Positions 56,105 through 64,000 of a stretch of DNA of 64,000 nt are shown here, piece after piece. The DNA lies in NCBI GenBank assembly GCA_902590505.1, contig CACIWZ010000001.1, positions 62,001 through 126,000 on the forward strand. Direction: 5' to 3'. Under the pieces are notes generated by a model. That model was not told the origin of the DNA. It did no database searches and saw only the letters and a list, made by a program, of their open reading frames with translations. How positions within the stretch are numbered: the first letter of the stretch is position 1; each line of letters begins with the position of its first letter. The position numbers and the translations under genes were made by a program. Source of the stretch: an uncultured Pelagibacteraceae bacterium. Lineage in GTDB: Bacteria; Pseudomonadota; Alphaproteobacteria; Pelagibacterales; Pelagibacteraceae.

Positions 56105-56893
56105 ATGAAAAAAAAAATAAAGAATATTTTAAATAAAAAAAGAAAATCAAGAATCGTAAGTTTAACAGCTTACTCAAAAAATATAGCTGAAATACTTGAT
56201 AAGTATTGTGATATTGTTTTAGTAGGAGATTCAATGGCAAATGTTCTTTATGGACATAAAGATACACATAAAATAACTTTACAAAATATTATTCAACACA
56301 CTTTAAGTGTTAAAAAAGGTATAAAAAAATCTTTACTAGTTGTTGATATGCCTAAAGGATCTTATAGCAATAAAAGACTTGCCTTAAAAAATGCTAGAAA
56401 AATAATGAATTTAACTAGATGCGATGCTGTCAAAATAGAAAGCAATAACAAAAATTTTAGTATTATTTATGAGCTAGTCAAAGCAAAAATACCAGTTATG
56501 GGACACATTGGTTACACACCACAATTCCAAAAAAAATTTAAAATTCAAGGAGACTCAATTAATGCAATTAATAAACTTTTGAAAGAGGCACTAACTATAG
56601 AAAAAGCTGGAGCATTTTCCATAGTTCTAGAGTGTTTAACGCCTAAAGCATCAAAGCTGATTACTAATAATCTTAAAATACCTACAATAGGAATAGGATC
56701 ATCTTCGAATTGTGATGGTCAAATACTTGTTACAGATGATATGCTTGGAATGAGTGGTTTTTATCCTAAATTTGTTAAAAAATATGCATTACTAAATAGA
56801 ATAATTGAAAAAGCTGTAAAAAAATATACTAGAGAGGTTAAACTGAAAAAATTTCCCGCTACGAAAAATTTTTTAAATGGAAGAAAATATTGA
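56105..56893 (+). CDS. panB: 3-methyl-2-oxobutanoate hydroxymethyltransferase
   Basis: LVGDSMANVLYGHKDT, VKIES, MGHIGYTPQ, GIGSSSNCDGQILVTDDMLGM. Confidence 0.95.
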   Translation: MKKKIKNILNKKRKSRIVSLTAYSKNIAEILDKYCDIVLVGDSMANVLYGHKDTHKITLQNIIQHTLSVKKGIKKSLLVVDMPKGSYSNKRLALKNARKIMNLTRCDAVKIESNNKNFSIIYELVKAKIPVMGHIGYTPQFQKKFKIQGDSINAINKLLKEALTIEKAGAFSIVLECLTPKASKLITNNLKIPTIGIGSSSNCDGQILVTDDMLGMSGFYPKFVKKYALLNRIIEKAVKKYTREVKLKKFPATKNFLNGRKY

Positions 56894-57386
56894 AAAAAAA
56901 CAAGAATTAAAAAGTAGGTTAAAATACTTTTTTGATAAAAATAAATTTAAATTTTTTATTCTAATCTCATTAATAATTATTGCTATTTTTTCTCTCTCAT
57001 TATTTCAAATAAATGTTAAAAAAAAGAATAGTTTAATCGCAGAAAAATATATTCAAGCAGGAATTTACTTAGCTAATAAGAAAAATGCTGATGCAACACT
57101 AATTTTTGAGGAAATAATAGAAAGTAAAAATAAATTTTATTCAATTTTGTCTTTAAATACAATTTTGGAAAAAAAACTTTTAACTGACAAAAAAAAAATT
57201 TTATTACTTTTCAAAAAAATAGAAAAAATAAAAACAACCCAAGAACAAAGAGATTTAATAAAATTTAAAAAAGCACTATTCCTTATAAATAATTCAGAAT
57301 TTGAGGAGGGCAAAAAACTGTTACAAGAAATAGCAGATTCACAATCAGGTCTTAAATTTCTAGCTGAAGAAATAATTTCAAAATAA
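56877..57386 (+). CDS. YfgM-like membrane-anchored TPR protein
   Basis: N-terminal single TM, TPR-like remainder, immediately upstream of bamB. Confidence 0.65.
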   Translation: MEENIEKKQELKSRLKYFFDKNKFKFFILISLIIIAIFSLSLFQINVKKKNSLIAEKYIQAGIYLANKKNADATLIFEEIIESKNKFYSILSLNTILEKKLLTDKKKILLLFKKIEKIKTTQEQRDLIKFKKALFLINNSEFEEGKKLLQEIADSQSGLKFLAEEIISK

Positions 57387-57395
57387 TACTCTTTT

Positions 57396-58721
57396 ATGAA
57401 ATTTTTTTTATTATATTTGATGCTAATATTTCTCAATAATTGCTCTTTTGATGATAAATCAGGTATTTGGGAAAATGACAGCAATATTCATAAAAATAAA
57501 AAAGATAGTTTTAGTCAATTTAAAAATATATCAACCTCAATTGACCCATTCAATGAGATCATTCAAATAAAAAAAGATTACAAATTTAAACTGAGCAAAA
57601 AAATTAATTCAACATCTTGGAAACAAATATATTTTAATCAAAACAATAATCTTGATAATTTTGAATATAATAATTTAAATGAACTTTTTTTCAAAGGCAA
57701 AAAAATTTCAAAATATAAAGTCAGTGAACATATATTTTATGAGAATGGAAATATTATAAATAGTGATATGAAGGGAAATATCAATGTTTATTCTGCGACG
57801 GATAATAAAACTTTGATAAAATTTAATTTTTATAAAAAAAAATATAAAAAAATAAATAAAAAACTTAATTTAATTATTGAAAATAATATTATCTATGTTT
57901 CTGATAATTTTGGATACCTTTATGCTTATAATTACCTTGATGGAAAATTATTGTGGGCGAAAAATTATAACATACCTTTTAGATCAAATTTAAAAATATA
58001 TAAGAATATAATTTTCGCAGCAAATCAAAATAATAATTTATTTTTTTTTGATAAATTAACTGGTGAAATTTTGAAACAAATTCCAACTGAAGAAACTATT
58101 GTAAAAAATAATTTCATTAACAGTTTATCATTAGATGAAAAAAATATATTTTTTTTAAATACTTATGGCTCATTATATTCGGTAGATATAAAATCCAAGA
58201 GGATTAATTGGTTTATTAATTTAAATCAATCCTTAGATGTAAATCCAAATAATATGTTTAATGGGAGTCAGATTGTAAATTCTGGCGGTAAAATAATTAC
58301 ATCCTCAAATCAATTTTTATATATAATTGATAGCAATACAGGGTCAATCATATTAAAAAAAAATTTTCCAATTTTGATCAATCCTTTAATAATTAATGAT
58401 ATACTTTTTATAGTTAGCAAAAAAAATTTTTTAATTTCTTTTGATTTAAATAAAGATGAAATTATTTATTCATATAATATTGATAAAAAAATTGCAGATT
58501 TTCTTAAGATAAAAAGAAAAAACGCAGATTTAAAAAATATAATGATGGCTGAAGGTAAATTGTTATTATTTTTAAAAAATTCCCATATCTTAGTTTTTAA
58601 TACTAGAGGAAATCTTGAGAAAGTGAATAAGTTACCAGGTAAAATGAACACTTTTCCTATTTTAATTGAAAAAAAGATTCTTTTTTTAGATAAAAAAAAC
58701 AAACTTACTATTGTTAATTAA
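57396..58721 (+). CDS. bamB: Outer membrane assembly lipoprotein BamB-like (PQQ/beta-propeller repeats)
   Basis: Lipobox FLNNC; repeats YAYNYLDGKLLWAKNY, FFDKLTGEILKQIP, VDIKSKRINWFINL, IDSNTGSIILKKNF. Confidence 0.8.
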   Translation: MKFFLLYLMLIFLNNCSFDDKSGIWENDSNIHKNKKDSFSQFKNISTSIDPFNEIIQIKKDYKFKLSKKINSTSWKQIYFNQNNNLDNFEYNNLNELFFKGKKISKYKVSEHIFYENGNIINSDMKGNINVYSATDNKTLIKFNFYKKKYKKINKKLNLIIENNIIYVSDNFGYLYAYNYLDGKLLWAKNYNIPFRSNLKIYKNIIFAANQNNNLFFFDKLTGEILKQIPTEETIVKNNFINSLSLDEKNIFFLNTYGSLYSVDIKSKRINWFINLNQSLDVNPNNMFNGSQIVNSGGKIITSSNQFLYIIDSNTGSIILKKNFPILINPLIINDILFIVSKKNFLISFDLNKDEIIYSYNIDKKIADFLKIKRKNADLKNIMMAEGKLLLFLKNSHILVFNTRGNLEKVNKLPGKMNTFPILIEKKILFLDKKNKLTIVN

Positions 58722-60217
58722 TTATTTGACTTACCACTTAGTAAAGATAATTGTTTTACTTTGTATCCATGTAAATTATCATAAGGTTTGATAGGGTAAT
58801 CCCCAGTAAAATAGTGATCACTAAACTGAGGATAATTAGAATTTCTTATACTACCAGTCAAAGCTTTGTAAAGACCATTAATACTTAAAAATTTTAAACT
58901 TTTCGCCTTTATGTAATTACTCATTTCGTCTAAACTTTTTTCATGAGCAAGTAATTCTTTTTTTGTTGGCATATCTACTCCATAAAAATCTGGAAATTTA
59001 ATTTCTGGGCAAGCAATTCGTACGTGTATCTCTTTTGCTCCAGCTTCATAAAGCATTTTAACAATTTTGTGACAAGTTGTACCTCTGACTAATGAGTCAT
59101 CAATTAAAATAATAGATTTATTTTTTACTATTGTTTTTGTGGAGCTGAGTTTTAATTTAACACCTAAACTTCTAATATTTTGTGTTGGTTCAATAAAAGT
59201 TCTACCAACATAGTGATTTCTAATTAAACCTAATTCAAATTGTTTTCCCGACTCTTCAGCATAACCTAGAGATGCAGGAACGCCCGAGTCTGGAACTGGT
59301 ACTACTAAATCAGCTTTTACATCGGCTTCTTTAGCTAATTCTATTCCAAGATTTTTTCTGTACTCATAAGCGCATTTTCCATTAATAAGACTATCTGGTC
59401 TTGCAAAATATATATATTCAAACACACAAGGTCTTGGTTTTTGTTTTGGAAAAGGCTTTATACTTTCTAACTTATTGTTTTCAATTACTATAATTTCTCC
59501 ATTTTCCACTTCCCTAATAAATGTAGCTCCAACAATATCAAGAGCGCATGTTTCTGAAGCAAAAATAAATGAGTTATTTAATTTTCCAATTACCAACGGT
59601 CTAATACCGTATGGATCTCTGACTCCTACTAATTTCTTATTTGTCATTAATAAAAGTGAATAGCCGCCTTGAATTTGAAACAATGCATCCACTAATTTAT
59701 CTAAAAATTTCTCTCTTTTTGATTTTGCTATTAATTGTACTATTGTTTCTGTGTCACTAGTAGTTCTGAAAATTGCACCATCCTTAACTAGAGCTTCTCT
59801 TAGTTGTAAAGCATTGGTCAAGTTTCCATTATGAGCCACGCTTAACCCGCCCATATATAAATCGGCAAAAAAAGGCTGTATATTTCTTAAAGATGTTTCT
59901 CCTGTAGTAGAGTATCTATTGTGACCAATAGCAAACGTTCCAGGTAATTTTTTAAGAGTTTCTGGATCGGTGAAATGATCACCAACTAAACCTTGTCTTT
60001 TTTCAGAGTGATAGTTTTTACCATCAAATGATACTATTCCACATCCTTCTTGACCTCTGTGTTGAAGTGCGTGCAAGCCTAAAGCTACCAATGCAGCCGA
60101 GTCAGCGTGATTTGATATTCCAAAAATACCACACTCTTCTCTTAATTTATCTATTTTAGAATTTTTCAATTTTTTCTTTCGTATCCTTAAAATCTTCACC
60201 TGTAGGGAACTCTTCAA
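58718..60217 (-). CDS. purF: Amidophosphoribosyltransferase
   Basis: ECGIFGISNHADSAALVALGLHALQHRGQEGCGI, LIDDSLVRGTTCHKIVKML; real start may be TTG at 60169. Confidence 0.96.
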   Translation of the reverse strand: MKSSLQVKILRIRKKKLKNSKIDKLREECGIFGISNHADSAALVALGLHALQHRGQEGCGIVSFDGKNYHSEKRQGLVGDHFTDPETLKKLPGTFAIGHNRYSTTGETSLRNIQPFFADLYMGGLSVAHNGNLTNALQLREALVKDGAIFRTTSDTETIVQLIAKSKREKFLDKLVDALFQIQGGYSLLLMTNKKLVGVRDPYGIRPLVIGKLNNSFIFASETCALDIVGATFIREVENGEIIVIENNKLESIKPFPKQKPRPCVFEYIYFARPDSLINGKCAYEYRKNLGIELAKEADVKADLVVPVPDSGVPASLGYAEESGKQFELGLIRNHYVGRTFIEPTQNIRSLGVKLKLSSTKTIVKNKSIILIDDSLVRGTTCHKIVKMLYEAGAKEIHVRIACPEIKFPDFYGVDMPTKKELLAHEKSLDEMSNYIKAKSLKFLSINGLYKALTGSIRNSNYPQFSDHYFTGDYPIKPYDNLHGYKVKQLSLLSGKSNN

Positions 60218-60701
60218 CCAATATATGGCTACCTTTCTGTATTAAATTAAATGAAATTGCATCTTCTGCTGATATACCCCAATTATTGTAAGGATAAAAC
60301 CAATTTAATATTGAAAATATACACACTGATATTACGTAGCCTTTAAAAAAACCAAATAATATGCCAAAAATTTTATCTATAGAACCAACACCGGTCCATG
60401 TAACAGCTCTACCAATAGATTTTCCAATCACTATTGATAAAAATAGAGTTAGAATAAATATTCCAGCTCCAAGACCCACGTTGTTTATAAATTCCGACTC
60501 TATATAATCACTTACAATTGGTTGTAGTTTTGGAACTAAGATAATAGTAACAATTGTCGAAATTATCCATTTCATAAATGAGATTAAGCTTAAGGAAAAA
60601 CCTTTTAAAAAACATTGGATTATGGAATATATAAAAATCAAACAAACAAAGAAGTCAAAAAAATTGATATTTTTAAAAAATTCTAACAAAGTATCCACCA
60701 T
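60156..60701 (-). CDS. cvpA: CvpA family membrane protein
   Basis: Four-TM pattern, FDFFVCLIFIYSIIQCFLKGFSLSLISFMKW; upstream of purF. Confidence 0.88.
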   Translation of the reverse strand: MVDTLLEFFKNINFFDFFVCLIFIYSIIQCFLKGFSLSLISFMKWIISTIVTIILVPKLQPIVSDYIESEFINNVGLGAGIFILTLFLSIVIGKSIGRAVTWTGVGSIDKIFGILFGFFKGYVISVCIFSILNWFYPYNNWGISAEDAISFNLIQKGSHILVEEFPTGEDFKDTKEKIEKF

Positions 60702-60709
60702 ATTAACCT

Positions 60710-63175
60710 TTAATAGTCTTTATCAAAAGGTTTATAAATTAGAAGCAATTTTGGCAACAAAGTAAGCACTGAGATCATGGCTAATAACATTGCAAGACCA
60801 GTAAAAAATCCAAAATATATGGTTGGGATAAAGTTAGATAAAACCAAAATTGAAAATCCAAAAACGATAGTTATAGAAGTATTTAAAATAGCAATCCCAA
60901 CAGTGCTGTGACATCTGTCTAATGTCTTATTATAGTCATTAATCTTTTTGAATTCTTCCTTAAATCTATAGATATAATGTATGCTATTATCTACAGCAAT
61001 TCCAATAGTAATAGCGGCAATCGTGATAGTCATCATATCTAAAGGAATTTCCATTAATCCTATTATACCAAGAATAAAAAAAGCAGCTATAAAGTTTGGC
61101 ACTACACCAATTATAGATAAATACAAGTTTCTAAATAAAATAAAAAACATTGCAAAAATTCCAAGCATAACTATACCAAGTGTAAGGATCTGAGATTTGA
61201 ATAAACTTTGTAAAAGATTATTAAATAAAATCAAAACTCCAGCTAACTTATACTCATCTTTGCTGAGTCCAAGTTTTGTATTTAAGTCGTTTTGAATTTT
61301 TTCTATTAAATCATTTCTCCTTAATTTATCTTGAGAATCTTTTATTCTTACAGAGATTCTTGCCTCATCCTTTTCTACTGATATATAAGGTGAGATGATC
61401 TCTTTTTTAATTTCAACCGGAATTTTACTATAAAGAACAGCGATTTCTAAACTTTGCAATTCTTTTTGGTTTAAATCTTCCGCCACTCTCAATATTGATC
61501 CAAACGATAGGACTTTTCCAATTTCAGGCAAGGAGTCTAAATAATCATGCACCTTAAGAATTTTATCCATTTTATCTCTGGTGAACCAATATTTTGATTT
61601 TTCCTCATCTTTACTGCTAGAATCCTCATCCCATTCAGAAAATTCATCATCAGTTTTATCATTTTCTATAATTGGAAATTTTAAGATTACATTTAATGGT
61701 GTAGTACCGCCAAGATCATCGTCAATTTTTTTCATCCCTTTATAAATTTCTGTCTCTTTATCAAAATAATTAATAAAACTATTTTCCACCTCAAGTTTTG
61801 AAATTCCTAAGATACTCGCTACTAAGATTAAAGATGTTAAGCTTAAAACTAATATGGTCCTTTTTTTCGCTATTGATGCTAGAAAAGACGTAATTACAGA
61901 TTTTTCAGTATCTCTCACATTAATCTCAATATCTTTGGAGAAAATGTTTATTAAAGATGGTAAAAGCAAGAAAGTTACAATTATTGAAACAATTAACCCC
62001 AAAGTCATCATCCAACCGAAATCAATTATAGGCTTAATATCACTAAAAATTAAAGAAAGAAAAGCACATATAGTTGTTAAAACAGTATAAAGAATTGGAA
62101 GCATCATTTTTTTACTTGCTTCTAATACAGTTTTTTCTTTTGAAAATGTTGGTTGCTCTTTTTTAAGTTGCAGATATCTCACTGTGATATGAATATTCAT
62201 TGCCATGTTTAAAATAAGCATCAAAGCAATAAAATTTGAGGATATTACTGTAACTTTCCACCCCATAAAACCTAACAGGCCAATCATTATTATTACTGAA
62301 GTTGCACAACCTATTAATGGCATCAATACCCATTTTATGTTTCTGAAAATGAACCAAAGTGTAAAAACTATAAAAATGAAGACACCAATACCAAAAACAA
62401 TGATATCACTTTTTATAAAACTCATCATATCATCAGCAATCATTGGAATGCCACCTAAGTGAATTTTTGCATTTTCACCATATTTATTTATTACGTCTCT
62501 TATCTCTGCAATATTTTGGCTATTCCTTTTATTATAAAGATTTTTATATTTTTCGTATTCTTTTAAAAAATTTTTATAATTACTTTTTTCCTCTTTAGTT
62601 AATCCCGTTTCATTGGATTGATTAAAATATTTGTCTTTTACTTTTAGATACTCCGCTAATCTTTCATCCTTTTTAAGATACACTACAATCCCTGATGTTT
62701 TACCGTCCTCGCTAATGACATAATTTTGATAAATTGGACTATTTATAATTTCCTCAAATCCTCTTTTTTTATCTATTTCAGGATAAGCTAAGGTTTTATA
62801 GTTTTTCAATCTATCCATTAATCCTTCGTCTGTGCTCTTGAGCAATGGAACATCAATTACAGTTATAACACTATCCACCCAGGTTAGTTTTTCGATTTTT
62901 GATTTTAATAATTGAAGATTAAGAATAGTCTCATTTTCTGTAAAACTAGATATTGGTGTATAAGTTAGGACTAAAAAATCTTTAGATCCATACCTCTCGT
63001 TTACTTCTCTTAAATATCTTAAATCCTCATCTCCTTCTAAAAGAAGTGCATCAGAAGATGCGTCTAAATTAAAATTCTTCGCGTGATAGATTGAAAAAAC
63101 TAATGTAATTGCAATTAGTAGAAAGGTTAATTTTGAAAAATCAATGATTAGTTTTTTATAAATATAAGACCACAT
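60710..63175 (-). CDS. MMPL/RND superfamily transporter
   Basis: 821 aa, two MMPL-type TM bundles, TMTIAAITIGIAVDNSIHYIYRFKEE motif. Confidence 0.88.
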   Translation of the reverse strand: MWSYIYKKLIIDFSKLTFLLIAITLVFSIYHAKNFNLDASSDALLLEGDEDLRYLREVNERYGSKDFLVLTYTPISSFTENETILNLQLLKSKIEKLTWVDSVITVIDVPLLKSTDEGLMDRLKNYKTLAYPEIDKKRGFEEIINSPIYQNYVISEDGKTSGIVVYLKKDERLAEYLKVKDKYFNQSNETGLTKEEKSNYKNFLKEYEKYKNLYNKRNSQNIAEIRDVINKYGENAKIHLGGIPMIADDMMSFIKSDIIVFGIGVFIFIVFTLWFIFRNIKWVLMPLIGCATSVIIMIGLLGFMGWKVTVISSNFIALMLILNMAMNIHITVRYLQLKKEQPTFSKEKTVLEASKKMMLPILYTVLTTICAFLSLIFSDIKPIIDFGWMMTLGLIVSIIVTFLLLPSLINIFSKDIEINVRDTEKSVITSFLASIAKKRTILVLSLTSLILVASILGISKLEVENSFINYFDKETEIYKGMKKIDDDLGGTTPLNVILKFPIIENDKTDDEFSEWDEDSSSKDEEKSKYWFTRDKMDKILKVHDYLDSLPEIGKVLSFGSILRVAEDLNQKELQSLEIAVLYSKIPVEIKKEIISPYISVEKDEARISVRIKDSQDKLRRNDLIEKIQNDLNTKLGLSKDEYKLAGVLILFNNLLQSLFKSQILTLGIVMLGIFAMFFILFRNLYLSIIGVVPNFIAAFFILGIIGLMEIPLDMMTITIAAITIGIAVDNSIHYIYRFKEEFKKINDYNKTLDRCHSTVGIAILNTSITIVFGFSILVLSNFIPTIYFGFFTGLAMLLAMISVLTLLPKLLLIYKPFDKDY

Positions 63176-63228
63176 CTATATAATTCAGATATATCTTAAT
63201 TTATTTATAACTAAAGAAAAAATTAAGT

Positions 63229-63990
63229 CTAATTTCTACTTAAATCTTTAAATTTTGTGTAAATTCCCTCAAACTCTACTTTGATAGTACCTGTTGGACC
63301 GTGCCTCTGTTTACCTAATATTATATCAGCTAAACCATTCACATCATTCATCTTAGATTGCCATTCAGCATGCTCTATTGAACCAAGTTTGGGCTGTTTT
63401 CTCTCTAAATAATAAGCTTCTCGGTATACAAACATTACCACATCAGCATCTTGTTCAATTGAACCGGACTCCCTTAGATCTGCTAACTGGGGTTGTTTAT
63501 CGTCTCTTTGCTCTACCGCTCTAGATAATTGTGATAAAGCTAATACAGGCACAGATAGTTCTTTGGCTAAAGCTTTAAGTCCTTGCGTAATTTCAGATAT
63601 TTCTTGAACTCTACCGTCGTTTTTGTTTGAGCTTGATCTCATAAGCTGAATATAGTCAACAACAACTAAGCTAAGTCCATTTAATCTTTTAATTCTTCGT
63701 GCTCTATTACTTAAAGTTGCTATCGTGATTGCGGGGGTTTCATCAATGTATAACGGTAAGTTATAAATGTTTCTGGAGGTCTCTATATACCTATTTATTT
63801 CTTCTTCAGTAACTTTACCTCGACGAATATCATCGGATCTAATTCTTGCTTGTTCAGATAATATTCTTGTTGATAGTTGTTCCGATGACATTTCTAACGA
63901 AAAAAAAGCTATTGAGGATTTTTCTTGCCGTTTTAAAATATTCTGAGCAGCATTATACGCAATATTTGTTGCCAAAGCAGTTTTACCCAT
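63229..63990 (-). CDS. dnaB: Replicative DNA helicase DnaB (3' part, start beyond window)
   Basis: GKTALATNIAYN, FFSLEMSSEQLSTRILSEQARI, LVVVDYIQLMR, ADLRESGSIEQDADVVMF; continues past 64000. Confidence 0.97.
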   Translation of the reverse strand: MGKTALATNIAYNAAQNILKRQEKSSIAFFSLEMSSEQLSTRILSEQARIRSDDIRRGKVTEEEINRYIETSRNIYNLPLYIDETPAITIATLSNRARRIKRLNGLSLVVVDYIQLMRSSSNKNDGRVQEISEITQGLKALAKELSVPVLALSQLSRAVEQRDDKQPQLADLRESGSIEQDADVVMFVYREAYYLERKQPKLGSIEHAEWQSKMNDVNGLADIILGKQRHGPTGTIKVEFEGIYTKFKDLSRN

Positions 63991-64000
63991 TGAAGGTCTA

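Noticed and set aside
57137-57484. 115-aa minus-strand ORF over the yfgM/bamB junction
   Set aside because: Antisense shadow; no domain signal.

Overview
This window looks like an AT-rich, very compact alphaproteobacterial chromosome segment of SAR11/Pelagibacter type. That assignment is inferred from gene content and style, not from a database search. It is almost entirely core genes: tolB-pal-cpoB-tilS-ftsH-folP-glmM-thiD-purA, rpoH, rluD, tsaC, ispA, dxs, aroC, pdxH, glyQS, ppdK, nadAC, pyrC, prpE, a proteorhodopsin/ferredoxin/ferredoxin reductase cluster, dksA, tolC, recA, an aldehyde dehydrogenase with DUF779, alaS, icd, psd-pssA, rlmE, guaB, guaA, panB, bamB, purF, cvpA, an MMPL/RND exporter and the 3' part of dnaB. 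There are two tRNAs (Arg-TCG and Leu-GAG). I found no rRNA, CRISPR array, IS element or prophage. The items most worth a second look are: (1) an IMP dehydrogenase with the CBS/Bateman module cleanly missing; (2) a predicted blue-tuned proteorhodopsin with an elaborate palindromic leader, a strong terminator and an unannotated 44-aa single-TM ORF before the ferredoxin; (3) all nine convergent CDS pairs overlapping at their stop codons; (4) an operon-like ABC exporter + 2OG-oxygenase-like + GT17 cassette between tRNA-Arg and tsaC; (5) a perfect hairpin between the aldehyde dehydrogenase and DUF779 genes. I did not find a clearly new defence or mobile system.
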